From DVEG01 sp964405435 (GTDB lineage: Bacteria > Cyanobacteriota > Cyanobacteriia > Cyanobacteriales > Oscillatoriaceae), in contig CAYOOD010000014.1 of NCBI GenBank assembly GCA_964405435.1, forward strand, positions 1-64,000: 64,000 nt of DNA. Reading direction: 5' to 3'. Both the position numbers and the translations under genes were made by a program. The notes under the pieces were generated by a model. That model made no database searches, had not been told where the DNA came from, and saw only the letters and a list, made by a program, of their open reading frames with translations. Position 1 is the first letter of the stretch; the number at the start of each line of letters is the position of its first letter. This document shows positions 34,153 to 43,306 of this stretch, piece by piece.

Positions 34153-34247
34153 AGTGTTTACTCGGATTATACAAAACTTAATAAGCTAAATGTGCTTTTT
34201 CAAATAAGTTTTTAGCTTGTATTTATTAAATAATCCGGGTAAACACT
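34153..34247. mobile_element. AT-rich MITE-like element
   Basis: 95 bp with inverted ends: AGTGTTTACTCGGATTAT (34153-34170) and ATAATCCGGGTAAACACT (34230-34247), one mismatch, and further pairing inward (TAATAAGCTAAATG / AGCTTGTATTTATTA). No coding capacity. It sits in the 296-bp gap between convergent genes; the gap also has a CACTCAG array at 34312-34335. Confidence 0.55.
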
Positions 34248-34346
34248 CTTTTATTTTGATTTGTAGCACATATTTCTCACTTAGTGATAAACAAACAACT
34301 CCCCTTTTCCCCTCAGCACTCAGCACTCAGCACTTTCCACTCTTTC

Positions 34347-34799
34347 CTAAGACAGCCTCGCCAAAGCGTCTTTGAGCTGCGGCGGCAGGCGGCGCATAAT
34401 CTTGCCGGTGGCGCGATCGAGGGGCACCAACGTCACCCGACCGGTCAAGTACAAATATTGGCCATCGGGCGACTCGATTCTGTAATCCCACTCGATGCGG
34501 ACGCCCTGTGGCGGTGCCAAGCGCGCCTTCACCACGGCATCCATGCCCATTTTGAGGGAGCGGTGGTAGCGTACCGACAGATCGACGACCGGCAAGTCGC
34601 AACCAAGGGCCACCAAATCGGCAAATTCAATGCCGAGCGATCGCAGGGATTCCACCCGCGCCTCTTCCATCCAGGCAATGTAAGAGCCGTGCCAGACAAT
34701 GCCGGCATAGTCGGTGTGGTGCGGTTGCGCCCGCACGGGATACTCGAACCAGCCTGCCGCTGGCGCTACTTGAGGTCGTGTCTGCTGCGGGTCTGACAT
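34347..34799 (-). CDS. acyl-CoA thioesterase, 4-hydroxybenzoyl-CoA thioesterase family
   Basis: 150 residues, hot-dog fold. The family active-site signature is present: RAQPHHTDYAGIVWHGSYIA with the catalytic Asp in TDYAG, followed by WMEEARVESLRSLGIEF and DLSVRYHRSLKMGMDAVV. It hydrolyses an acyl-CoA or aryl-CoA thioester; possible substrates include 1,4-dihydroxy-2-naphthoyl-CoA of phylloquinone synthesis or short fatty acyl-CoA, and the sequence does not decide. Single gene on the minus strand, diverging from the universal stress protein gene. Confidence 0.87.
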   Translation of the reverse strand: MSDPQQTRPQVAPAAGWFEYPVRAQPHHTDYAGIVWHGSYIAWMEEARVESLRSLGIEFADLVALGCDLPVVDLSVRYHRSLKMGMDAVVKARLAPPQGVRIEWDYRIESPDGQYLYLTGRVTLVPLDRATGKIMRRLPPQLKDALARLS

Positions 34800-35030
34800 G
34801 GGTGTTAGTAACTATACATTTTTTAAAATTTTCGGATATCTCTGAGGCTTATGCTGATTTTGAGGGGCGCAGTTTGTCCTGAGTTCGTTTTCTGTGCTGG
34901 CGGTAACTTGTGGAAGGGGAGAGAACGCATTGCCTGCCTGTCCGGGCCACAATTCACGTCCCGCCGCGATCGAGGACAAGCGATCGCACGCCTCACCCAC
35001 GATCTGTTTTAACTGGTGCGAGATAAAGCG

Positions 35031-35861
35031 ATGATAGAAAAAATTTTGGTAGCTGTGGCCGGTCGGGGACTGTGCGAAGAGATGCTCAAGGAATTGATGA
35101 AAATTCCCTCCATCCAAGGCGCGCAAGTGACTGTCCTGCACGTCGTTCCCAACCAAGTCAGCTCTGATGCCATGTCAGAAAAATTGGAAGAAGGAGGCAA
35201 AATCCTCGCTGAAGCCATCAAGTCTTTGAACTTAGACCCGAACAAGGTGACAGCCAGACTCAAACAAGGCGACCCGAAAACCACCGTCTGCGAAGTCGCT
35301 GACGAGATCGATGCTGACCTGATTATTATGGGTTCGCGGGGTCTGGGACGCCTGCAAGCCATCTTGGAAAATTCCGTCAGTCAGTACGTTTTCCAGTTGA
35401 CTTCTCGCCCCATGCTCCTCGTCAAGGACGATATCTATGTCAAGCGGCTCAATCGCATTATGGTGGCGATGAGTCCCTCGGAAACCTCCCAGCAGTCCTT
35501 GAAGCTGGCTTTATTCCTCCTGCGAGATAATAAAGAAGGGCAGTTGATTCTCACCCACGTCAACCCTCCCGATCCCGAGGCGAAACCGGAATCAGACCCG
35601 GTTCTGGCAGCAGCGGCGGCAGAAGCGAAAAAACAGGGGGTTTCTTACCGCTGCATCACCAGCAAGGGCAAAGCGGGGGAAGAAATTTGTCGGATTGCAG
35701 AAGAGGTGAATGCCGACTTGTTACTGGTGGGTTCGCCCGATCGCCGTCCCTCGATCGCCAAGAGTCTGGTGGATTTGGACAGGCTTCTCGGCAATTCCCT
35801 GTCCGATTACGTCCGCGTTTACGCTAATTGTCCGGTTTTGCTAGCCCGCAGCGTCGGGTAA
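35031..35861 (+). CDS. tandem universal stress protein
   Basis: 276 residues from ATG 35031 (MIEKILVAVAGRG); a GTG at 35016 would add 5. Two UspA domains: residues 1-135 with DADLIIMGSRGLGRLQAILE and NSVSQYVFQLTSRPMLLV, the ATP-binding loop; residues 140-276 with RIMVAMSPSETSQQSL and ADLLLVGSPDRRPSIAK, a more diverged loop. Such tandem proteins bind ATP or AMP and act in stress survival; the exact output is unknown. A hairpin at 35924-35967 follows the gene. Confidence 0.92.
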   Translation: MIEKILVAVAGRGLCEEMLKELMKIPSIQGAQVTVLHVVPNQVSSDAMSEKLEEGGKILAEAIKSLNLDPNKVTARLKQGDPKTTVCEVADEIDADLIIMGSRGLGRLQAILENSVSQYVFQLTSRPMLLVKDDIYVKRLNRIMVAMSPSETSQQSLKLALFLLRDNKEGQLILTHVNPPDPEAKPESDPVLAAAAAEAKKQGVSYRCITSKGKAGEEICRIAEEVNADLLLVGSPDRRPSIAKSLVDLDRLLGNSLSDYVRVYANCPVLLARSVG

Positions 35862-35923
35862 GCAATCTGAGCGCTCAAACGGGTCAAGCCCCGCCCGGTT
35901 GCGATCGCGAATCCCCTCCCCAC

Positions 35924-35967
35924 AGCGTGAAAGGCACCGTGCTGTTTTAAAAGCAGGTGCCTTTCGC
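35924..35967. terminator. hairpin between convergent usp and psbM
   Basis: Arms AGCGTGAAAGGCACC and GGTGCCTTTCGCT (one bulge) around a loop that includes TTTTAAAA. Position between two converging genes suggests a bidirectional terminator, although no long T run follows. Confidence 0.5.
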
Positions 35968-36046
35968 TCTATTCAGACGGCGATTCGCGATCGCGATCGC
36001 GATAGCCCTTTCGGGCATGGCTGCGCTAACGCTCAACGGCCAACTT

Positions 36047-36163
36047 CTAGGAATTCTTTTTTCCTTCGCGGCTTGCCGTCTGAATGTACAGGATCAGCAG
36101 GAAAACGGTCGGAACGAGTACGAAAAGGATGCTAGCCACAAACCCTAGATCGTTAACTTGCAT
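36047..36163 (-). CDS. psbM: photosystem II reaction centre protein M
   Basis: 38 residues, MQVNDLGFVASILFVLVPTV then FLLILYIQTASREGKKNS, ending TAG at 36047. A single membrane helix with the PsbM start (QVNDLGF), the VLVPTVFL core and a short polar tail. PsbM lies at the photosystem II dimer interface and is the expected 33-40 residues long. It is read 48 bp after the 2Fe-2S ferredoxin gene on the same strand, so the two are probably co-transcribed. The last codons carry one arm of an inverted repeat (GCCGTCTGAAT with ATTCAGACGGC at 35970-35980). Confidence 0.93.
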   Translation of the reverse strand: MQVNDLGFVASILFVLVPTVFLLILYIQTASREGKKNS

Positions 36164-36211
36164 TGATTGCAGCCTCTCTGGCGAATATTAAAATTTGGCA
36201 ATCTTAGAATA

Positions 36212-36508
36212 TCACGGCTTGGTTTTCACCGTGACTGGGCCATTTACGATCGTTTGACAGGCTAGACGGCAGCTTGGCGGCTTCTTCTTGAGCTTTCGCT
36301 CTTCTACCTGATTGCGGGGCGAGAGATTTTCCATACCTTCGACGATTTCTACCACGCAGAGGCCGCATTGGCCATAGCCCCCGCAGTTCATCATCTTTCC
36401 CCACGTCGTATAGATATCGATGCCATTTTCCAGGGCTTTCAGCCTCAAGTTAGCCCCATCGGCGGCGATCGCTTCTCGGTTTTCTTTCACAAATTTGATA
36501 TTAGCCAT
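36212..36508 (-). CDS. 2Fe-2S ferredoxin-like protein
   Basis: 98 residues from ATG 36508, chosen over an ATG at 36514 because AAGGGG then stands 8 bases away. Fer2 fold with cluster ligands in NCGGYGQCGLC and a fourth Cys in SCRLACQ; the spacing differs from PetF (Cys-x4-Cys-x2-Cys then about 30) and is of the adrenodoxin/NADH-dehydrogenase-like side of the family. Lysine-rich insertion (EERKLKKKPP) between the third and fourth Cys. Electron carrier of unknown partner, upstream of psbM. Confidence 0.88.
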   Translation of the reverse strand: MANIKFVKENREAIAADGANLRLKALENGIDIYTTWGKMMNCGGYGQCGLCVVEIVEGMENLSPRNQVEERKLKKKPPSCRLACQTIVNGPVTVKTKP

Positions 36509-36936
36509 TCCCATTCCCCTTGTTGTGGTACGTCAGATAGCTGCACGACTTTTGGCTCAATCTCAAGTGCTACAGCAACTTTCCCGTCTCTCGATCCGAT
36601 CGCCGCTTCCGCCGTGCCGCCACTCGCATTGTCCCTGCGCTAGCATTCGGACGCGAGCGGCGAACTGCCTTGCGGCGCGATCGCCTTATCCATATTGTTT
36701 CTTTCCCTACATTTTATTACGAACTATTAAAAATAGTTAAGCAATCTCGAACGAGAGGGCATCGGCCCAGTGCCCTTTGGCCAACAGGGCGGACGCGGGA
36801 AAATCATCAATTCATTAAGCGGACTTTATATTGAGTTTTAATCAATTTATATAAAAAGCTTCTCAAACAAAAGCGGGCAGAGCCCGCACGGAGATTAATT
36901 AAAATTAAAACCGATTGAACAGTCAAACAAAGACGC
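36509..36936. other. intergenic region with terminator
   Basis: No gene seen. AT-rich in 36700-36730 and 36825-36870; presumably the promoter of the ferredoxin-psbM unit. A terminator for the following minus-strand gene lies at 36864-36887. Confidence 0.45.
36864..36887 (-). terminator. rho-independent terminator of the peptidoglycan-binding gene
   Basis: Read on the minus strand: GCGGGC, loop TCT, GCCCGC, then TTTTGTTTG, 50 bp after the stop codon. Confidence 0.75.
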
Positions 36937-37878
36937 CTAGCGCATCGCCGTTAAATGCTTTTGAGTCGCGCGCCCAGCCACCCCATCGACTTTGAGGCCC
37001 CGATCGCGCTGAAAGCGGATGACAGCGGCTTCTGTATCGACATCAAAATCGCCCGACAGGATGCCGTCATAATAGCCCGCAGCTTGCAGGCGCTTCTGGA
37101 GTTCAATCACGGCGGCACCGCTGGAGCCGAGAGAAAGGTTGGCGACCGGAAAAGCGATCGCTGCAGGAGAGCCACTCGCTGACGCTTCCGCCGGATCTGA
37201 TGGCGTCGCCGCTATCTCCTCGCTCAGGACAAAGCGGGTTTTTTGGTCGGCAATGCCATTCACCGCCAGCCCCTTGGCTTGTTGAAATTCCATCACAGCC
37301 GCTTCCGTCAGCGAGCCAAAGAAGCCAGTGACTGGCCCGTCGTAGTATCCAGCCGCTCTCAAATTATTTTGCAGGTCGATGGTCGCTTGGCCGCTGTCCC
37401 CCCGGGCCAACTGCCCCTCGTCAGCATTGCGGCTGGCGGGCTGCAAAGAAGAAACCAGGCGATCGTCAGCAATCCCGTCCGCCGATTGCCCCTTAGCTTG
37501 CTGAACCCGCTTGACGGCGGCCTCTGTCAGTTCGCCGAAATACCCCGTAACCGGGCCATCATAATAACCAGAATTCGTTAACAGATTTTGGAGATTCGTC
37601 ACCTCTTGACCGCTATCTCCGCGCTGCAGCGCCGCCATCGAACTGCCCGCCATGCCAAACCAACTCAGCGAGACAGCCAGCAGCGAGAGTGCCGGCGATG
37701 AAGCACGCCGAGCCAACTTTTTCCAGTTGAAGCCGTCGAGACGATTGCCGGGATCTGGCGCGATCGCCTTCGGCATCGCCTTCGGCTTTGCCGCCCCTAC
37801 GCTAACGCTGACCGGCGGCGCTACAGTAGCCGATTCTTCGTAGATTGCCGCCAAATGTGCATACGCTAGAGCTTCCAT
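36937..37878 (-). CDS. exported protein with three peptidoglycan-binding domains
   Basis: 313 residues from ATG 37878, chosen because GAAGGA lies 5 bases upstream. A 60-residue N-terminal region, then a membrane anchor or signal (SPALSLLAVSLSWFGMAGSS) ending near 95. Three PG_binding_1 modules follow (about 95-150, 165-220, 255-310), each with the pattern RGDSGxxVxxLQxxLxxxGYYDGPVTG and FGxLTEAAVxxFQ. No catalytic domain. Binds murein in the periplasm. Close relative of the next gene upstream on the same strand; own terminator downstream. Confidence 0.88.
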   Translation of the reverse strand: MEALAYAHLAAIYEESATVAPPVSVSVGAAKPKAMPKAIAPDPGNRLDGFNWKKLARRASSPALSLLAVSLSWFGMAGSSMAALQRGDSGQEVTNLQNLLTNSGYYDGPVTGYFGELTEAAVKRVQQAKGQSADGIADDRLVSSLQPASRNADEGQLARGDSGQATIDLQNNLRAAGYYDGPVTGFFGSLTEAAVMEFQQAKGLAVNGIADQKTRFVLSEEIAATPSDPAEASASGSPAAIAFPVANLSLGSSGAAVIELQKRLQAAGYYDGILSGDFDVDTEAAVIRFQRDRGLKVDGVAGRATQKHLTAMR

Positions 37879-38217
37879 AATTTCCTTCCCAATAGTTGCC
37901 AAATCGAAAACGACGTGTAATTTTTTGCGATCTGAACTGTAGTTTATCCCGGGGCGATCGCCGATTAGGGTTTCGACCCCTGACGGGCAATGTCAGCGAG
38001 AAACAGGGCTTTTGCCATTGCGGCATTCCGGGTGGCAAGGGCGGCGATCGAGGCAGAGAAGAATCCGAGAGGCTGTGGCTGGAAAATAGAGTCTCAGACG
38101 ACCCCCTAGCGGCATCGAGATCGCTTCACCCGCGACAATTAACTCGGGCATTATGCGCTTTTTTAGCACCTGTTGGGGCGCGACGCCATACACCTCCAGT
38201 ATCAATTCGCCCTCAGA
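37879..38217. other. gap between the two peptidoglycan-binding genes
   Basis: 339 bp with no credible gene; should hold the promoter for the downstream member. Confidence 0.35.
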
Positions 38218-39114
38218 CTAACGGGAAGCCACGGCATCCCACCTGTCAGCGGGCCAACTACTTGCCACGGCATCTAAAAGCCGTTGGGTACTCGGCCCGA
38301 AAACCCCATCAGCGCGAAGCCCGTAATAGCGCTGAAAGCGGATGACAGCATCTTCAGTCAAGGAGCCAAAATAGCCGGTAATCGGGCCGGTGTAAAAGCC
38401 TGACGCTTTCAAGTCGCGCTGGAGCCCATAAACAGCCGATCCTCTAGAACCGCGCGCCAGGTTGCCGCCCTCGCAATCTGAACCGCTCCCCTCACCGGGC
38501 TGAGCGGATGCCAGCGTGCTCAAAGTAGACGAGTCGGCAACACCATCAGCCCGCAGCCCGTAGTATTGCTGCAAGCGGATGACAGCCTGCTCGGTCAAGG
38601 AACCAAAGTAGCCGGTAATCGGGCCGGTGTAAAAACCGGCGGCTGTCAAGTCGCGCTGAAGGGCAGAGACTCGCGAACCTTTGGCACCGCGCGAGAGTGT
38701 CTCTCTGCGATAACCGCTGCCTGCCTGACCGAGTTCGCTGGCGCAGCCGAGTTTGCTCAGAGTGGCGGGGCCGGCAACCCCGTCGGCGCGCAGCCCGTAG
38801 TCTTGTTGAAAGCGAGTGACCGCATCTTGGGTGAGAGCGCCGTAATAAGCGGTGAAAGGGCCGTAAAAGTATCCGAAATCGTTTAATTGCTGCTGGATGC
38901 AACTGACGGTGCTGCCGGAGTCTCCGGGCGAGGCGGCGATTGCCCCGCTGGCGGCGTTCAAGATAAACAGCGCGATGCCGAGCTTGAGCCAGGGCACCCA
39001 TACCGGGCGGGTAAGTTTTTTAAATGCTTCTTCCGGCAACAAATTTTCGATCGCAGCGGCGAAGGAGGCTAGTTTTTCTGCGGTTGCTGGATGCACGCAA
39101 TCAAGAGTTTTCAT
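38218..39114 (-). CDS. exported protein with three peptidoglycan-binding domains
   Basis: 298 residues. A 45-residue N-terminal part (TAEKLASFAAAIENLLPEEA), a membrane segment (WLKLGIALFILNAASGAIAA), then three PG_binding_1 modules of about 65-75 residues. Modules two and three are almost identical (GFYTGPITGYFGSLTEQAVI versus GFYTGPITGYFGSLTEDAVI), a recent duplication. Two Cys pairs (around CIQQQL and CASE) may form a disulfide. No hydrolase domain. Paralogue of the gene at 36937. Confidence 0.88.
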   Translation of the reverse strand: MKTLDCVHPATAEKLASFAAAIENLLPEEAFKKLTRPVWVPWLKLGIALFILNAASGAIAASPGDSGSTVSCIQQQLNDFGYFYGPFTAYYGALTQDAVTRFQQDYGLRADGVAGPATLSKLGCASELGQAGSGYRRETLSRGAKGSRVSALQRDLTAAGFYTGPITGYFGSLTEQAVIRLQQYYGLRADGVADSSTLSTLASAQPGEGSGSDCEGGNLARGSRGSAVYGLQRDLKASGFYTGPITGYFGSLTEDAVIRFQRYYGLRADGVFGPSTQRLLDAVASSWPADRWDAVASR

Positions 39115-39262
39115 ATTTTTTTCTTAGAGCTTACAGGCTGAATAGAAAAAAAGTTTTTTCCGCTAGTTTAGCTGAACAATATTTAGCCGAAAAATTTCCC
39201 GATTGTTGCAATGGGAGAAATTTTATCAATCCAATGCAACAAAAAGCAGCGGGTTTTAACCT

Positions 39263-39445
39263 TCAGCGAGAGCGGGGAATCACAATTTCAGGATTCTCTG
39301 CCTTGCGGTTGCTGTTTTCAGTGAAAATCTTGGGTGCCTCAAACGCCCGAACAGTCGATGGGGTTGGGCTGGCAGAAGGAGAAAGGTTCGCCAGCATTTG
39401 CAGTAAACAGGTAATGAGGACGGCTAGAATGAGTTTTTCTGACAT
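39263..39445 (-). CDS. small exported hypothetical protein
   Basis: 60 residues from ATG 39445 with GGGGAG 8 bases upstream. Signal-peptide-like start MSEKLILAVLITCLLQML, then a short polar tail (PSPTPSTVRAFEAP). I do not recognise it. The frame continues upstream to 39625 without likely coding content. The hydrophobic start and good ribosome-binding site are the only support. Confidence 0.4.
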   Translation of the reverse strand: MSEKLILAVLITCLLQMLANLSPSASPTPSTVRAFEAPKIFTENSNRKAENPEIVIPRSR

Positions 39446-40397
39446 GGCTTTGCTCCCCGTAAGCTGGCGGTTTATGTCTGACTTAAGATTTAATGTAGGG
39501 CAGGCAAACAGAGCGATAGGATGGCGGCTGTGACACTGGTTGATGTGGAGCCCTTGGCTGTCAGGGCTCAAGAAGAGCGCGCCGAGCGCTGCCGGCGCTC
39601 TCGCCCGTCGTGCAAGCAGCCGCAACGTTGACGCGCATCCAAAAGCGATCGCCCCTCCTCTGAGACAGTCTGCAAATTGGCACTTTTCCGCCCCAAGCGC
39701 TTCCTCGCGGCGGAACCGCTGGGAGAATCTCTACAACTTAGCCGCCGGTATTTCCGGAATTTCCACCAATGACGAGAAAGATGAATTTATAGGGTGCGGC
39801 AATCACCCTGAATCGTCGCGGGTTTCGGTTGCGGCAGCGTCAAGCGCCAGCCAAACACCAAACCTCCGCGATCGCTTTCTCGCCCGATCGAGTTAAACGA
39901 ATCAAGCCAATTCGCACCCAGGAGCGCCCTCAGAGATGAATGAACACAGCGATCGCTCGATTCGGCCAAAAATTGGACAGCCGGAAACGGTTCGCGCGCA
40001 ATGCTCCGCCGATACAGTTGAGCCTACCCCTCAGCCCCAGAGGCGCGACGCGACAGAAGCCATCACCGAAGACATGAAAGTCATAGCCCGCGCTTTGATG
40101 GTTTATGCGACTTGGCAGCAAGTCAACCTACTTGACAAAAAGCCAATTTTGTAAAAAGCCATGCGCGAACGGGCGAGAAAGCGATCGCGACAGCTTTCAC
40201 GGCAACGCTTCCTCGTTTCGCCCGCCCGCATTTTTTAGATCCAGGTGGATAGGGTTGGGGTGCAGCCAATACTTACAGAATACCTGCCTGTTATTTTGCC
40301 ATTTTTACAGGGACGGATCAGAGGCGAACGATCGCGAAAAAAGCAAGCTATTGATGCGCTTCCATGCAAACAAATAATTTTCAAAACATCTGAACCC
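39446..40397. other. long region without a convincing gene
   Basis: 952 bp. A 72-codon plus-strand frame at 39936-40154 (MNEHSDRSIRPKIGQ) has a polar N-terminal half and a helical end (MKVIARALMVYATWQQ) and could be a small protein, but nothing supports it beyond being open. HIP1 sites are frequent. No RNA gene recognised. Confidence 0.35.
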
Positions 40398-40709
40398 ATG
40401 AAAAACAATCTCTACGAAACAGCCCGACAAATTAGAGCTTTAATGGATGCTGACTGGGTAAACGAAGAGCCCCAGCTCTCAGCAGCAATTGCAGAATTAA
40501 AAGCCAGCTTTTTTCAAAAAATTATTCACTGCGATCGGCGAGAAATTTTAGAAAAAATTCTCGAACTCGACGCCGATTTTGGAATGCCCTTCGACATCAT
40601 TCAAGCTACTTGCGAGAGACTGGCTGAAATCAGACGTCAGAAGCTAAAAAATCAACAAAAGCCCTATCTCTCAAACCCTCTAGGGCAAATGACCGCGAAA
40701 AAATCATAA
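40398..40709 (+). CDS. hypothetical protein
   Basis: 103 residues from ATG 40398 (MKNNLYETARQIRALMDADW). Predicted all-helical and charged, no Cys cluster, no signal peptide, no membrane segment; the tail is basic. The composition looks like a real protein, but I do not recognise the family and see no Shine-Dalgarno. Isolated gene. An upstream extension of the frame to 40245 looks less protein-like. Confidence 0.55.
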   Translation: MKNNLYETARQIRALMDADWVNEEPQLSAAIAELKASFFQKIIHCDRREILEKILELDADFGMPFDIIQATCERLAEIRRQKLKNQQKPYLSNPLGQMTAKKS

Positions 40710-41440
40710 AAAAATAAGTACATACACCGAAATAATTGCCATCATTGGGAGTAGAGAAGTTCCCGAACTCTACAGAGGAGCGGGCGGGGACGCCCGCCCT
40801 ACCAATTCTAGCGATGCAATAGATTCAGCACGAGTGCTTACCAACAATTCAGGAGGATTTTACCCCCTAGCAAGCAGAAGAAGCTTAACTCCTCCGTTTT
40901 TCTAAAATTTTCACTTCAGCCGCGAACCGCTAACTGCTGTTTCACCCAATCTGGAAAAGCGAAAACCCTCGACATTTCGCTAATTTCTGTCTTTTATTCC
41001 AAAAATTGATAAATCCCCCTTAAAAGAAAATTTGCCAACGTCTGGCTAGTCACTGAAAAGACATATTGCCCTTCCCGCAACAGGCTGATTTGCCACACGC
41101 CGCGCGCGATCGACACCCTTGCGATATCCTACACCAGCGCCGTGCCGACGCTTGCTGAGCGACACTTCAGCAAGGATTGCAAAATCAAAAAAAATAGCTA
41201 TTCTTTTCTCCAACAGCCGCTTCAATCCCCTAATCCCCCAATCCCCCAATCCCGGCAATTCCAACAACAGGCGATCGCTTTCCACAATTGCCGAAAAAAT
41301 ATTGACATTTTTGCCACTTTGTGCATAAAAACCGCCGAGCGCGGCCAAAACCTCCCGATGCCGGGGCCAATGTCCCGTTAATAGCCAATAGATTGGGCCT
41401 TTAAAACACAGCCCAAAAGGAAAAGTAGGGAGAAATGTCC
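40710..41440. other. intergenic, no gene accepted
   Basis: 731 bp. A GC-rich hairpin near 40781-40800 (GAGCGGGCGGGGACGCCCGC) and an AATCCCCC-type repeat near 41230-41260. A minus-strand open frame 41046-41525 overlaps the next gene head-on and is rejected. Confidence 0.4.
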
Positions 41441-43096
41441 ATGCGAGTGAGCGTGAAAAGGCTGTTGAAAATAGCAACCGGAATCGCCGCGATCGCCTGC
41501 ACGAGCGCGATTGCCGCCGCGCCAACTTCAGCCGCCCAAAAGGTTGTTCTTCGTTACGGTTCTCTGTCGCAATCCATCGACGTGAAAGAGCTGCGAAGCC
41601 TTGCCGAGACGGGCACCATTCCAGAGTCTCTCAGCAGTTACGCAAAACGACTGTCTGCCCAACAGCGAGATCTGGCAGTGGGAGCCATGAGAACGAGCGT
41701 TCCCCTCAACGTAGTGGCAGTGAGCAAATTGCTGAATACTCGCATGGGCACGGCGATTCTTTCAGATTTGGCGACGATTACGCCCCGCGAAGACTACGCC
41801 GGCGCGATCGCGCTGAGAGCGGCAATGGTACTCGGGGCGAGAGCGCCAAAAGGTTTGTCGATTCTCAGCTTTATCGAAGCGTATCCGAGCGATCGCCTGA
41901 CAATCGATTTAAAGCAGGCATTTAAAGTGATGGGGAATTTGAATACATCTTTTTGGCAAACGCAGCGATTTGTGAGCGCCATCTCCCCGCAACTCGCGCC
42001 CCAAAATTTCTCTATGAATTTACCCTTTGACCCCACACGCTCGGGGAGCGCCGCCGTACAAGTGCGCCAACTCACCCTACAAGATGCCCAGCGCGAGCGA
42101 TCGATTCCCGTCGATATTTACTGGTCAAATTCTGCCACTACAGCCAAACCCGTCGTCATTTTCTCCCACGGCTTGGGCTCGACTCGCACTGACATGCGCT
42201 ACCTCGCAGAACATCTCGCCTCCCACGGTTACATTGCCGTCGCTCCCGAACATCCCGGCAGCAATGCAGCGCATGTTAATGGGGCATTAGCGGGCGGTTC
42301 TCTGATAAAACCGGAAGAATTCTTACAGCGCTCCAGGGATATTAGTTTTGTTTTGGATGAATTAGAAAAACTCAACACAACAGCCAACCCGCTCCAAGGC
42401 AAGCTAGCAACCAATAATGTGATGATAATCGGGCATTCGATGGGCGGCGGTACGGCGCTGTCTAGTGCGGGAGGCGAGTTCCAACTCGAAGGGCTGAAAC
42501 AGCGCTGCCAGGATAATTTGATTCCCTTGAGTTTGGGAGAAGGGCTGCAGTGCGTTGCCAGCGGACTCCCGGAAAACCGCTATCAAGTGGGCGATCGCCG
42601 CATCAAACGCGCGATCGCCATCAATCCCATCAGCTCTTTGATGTTTGGCGAAACCGGATTGAGCAAAATTCAAATTCCTACCCTAATTGTTGCCGCATCT
42701 GCCGATAAAATTACCCCAGCCATCAGCGAACAAATTCTGCCTTTCACCCAACTCTCCGCCTCTAAATGGCTCGTCGGCATGTTGGGAGCCACCCACCTGA
42801 GTATTCAAGACCCCAGCACGGCTGTCGATCGCGAAGACAATGTGGATACGCCGATTGTAGGCGGCGAAATCTACGGCGAACAGTCTGCCGACATTCGCAA
42901 TTACATGAAAGCAATTACCTTGGCGATGGCTGCTCAAATGACTCCCGATGCCGACAAGTACGCCATCTTTCTCACGCCAGAATATGCTCAGTCTGCTTCC
43001 ACAGAAGCCTTCCCAATTCGCCTTGTTCCACATCTTCCGGCTGAAACTGAAAGAGCGGTAAAAAGTTTTATTCAGACTCAATCGCGCTTTCGGTAG
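41441..43096 (+). CDS. exported alpha/beta hydrolase with DUF1400 domain
   Basis: 551 residues from ATG 41441, which stands 8 bases after AGGGAG; an ATG at 41435 would be too close. Signal peptide to about 35 (IATGIAAIACTSAIAAAPTS). Residues 35-165: DUF1400 (VVLRYGSLSQSIDVKELRSL), a cyanobacterial N-terminal module. Residues 190-545: alpha/beta hydrolase with VVIFSHGLGSTRTD (oxyanion region), nucleophile Ser in IGHSMGGGTALS, and a late acid/His region (GMLGATHLSIQDPS). Resembles platelet-activating-factor acetylhydrolase/lipase-like enzymes; substrate unknown. Converges on the next gene across a strong terminator. Confidence 0.87.
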   Translation: MRVSVKRLLKIATGIAAIACTSAIAAAPTSAAQKVVLRYGSLSQSIDVKELRSLAETGTIPESLSSYAKRLSAQQRDLAVGAMRTSVPLNVVAVSKLLNTRMGTAILSDLATITPREDYAGAIALRAAMVLGARAPKGLSILSFIEAYPSDRLTIDLKQAFKVMGNLNTSFWQTQRFVSAISPQLAPQNFSMNLPFDPTRSGSAAVQVRQLTLQDAQRERSIPVDIYWSNSATTAKPVVIFSHGLGSTRTDMRYLAEHLASHGYIAVAPEHPGSNAAHVNGALAGGSLIKPEEFLQRSRDISFVLDELEKLNTTANPLQGKLATNNVMIIGHSMGGGTALSSAGGEFQLEGLKQRCQDNLIPLSLGEGLQCVASGLPENRYQVGDRRIKRAIAINPISSLMFGETGLSKIQIPTLIVAASADKITPAISEQILPFTQLSASKWLVGMLGATHLSIQDPSTAVDREDNVDTPIVGGEIYGEQSADIRNYMKAITLAMAAQMTPDADKYAIFLTPEYAQSASTEAFPIRLVPHLPAETERAVKSFIQTQSRFR

Positions 43097-43239
43097 TGGG
43101 CTTTTACAAAGTTAATAAAGTTAGGGGGTGCGTCAGAAATGTTTTTTTAACCGCAAAGACGCAGAGGACGCAGAGAGAAGAAGAGAAAAGATTTTTTTGG
43201 GGCGGCTGATAACTTTTGAGCGACCGCTCTCTAAATTTT

Positions 43240-43266
43240 AAAAAACACGGCAGCGCCGTGTTTTTT
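43240..43266. terminator. bidirectional rho-independent terminator
   Basis: Perfect palindrome AAAAAACACGGC, loop AGC, GCCGTGTTTTTT between two converging genes; a U tract results on either strand. Confidence 0.85.
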
Positions 43267-43306
43267 GGTTTTGCTAAAAAAATATGCGAGATTAGAAGAG
43301 TTGCCG

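Noticed and set aside
41046..41525. 159-codon minus-strand frame
   Set aside because: Arg-rich, no family, overlaps head-on the start of the DUF1400 hydrolase gene.
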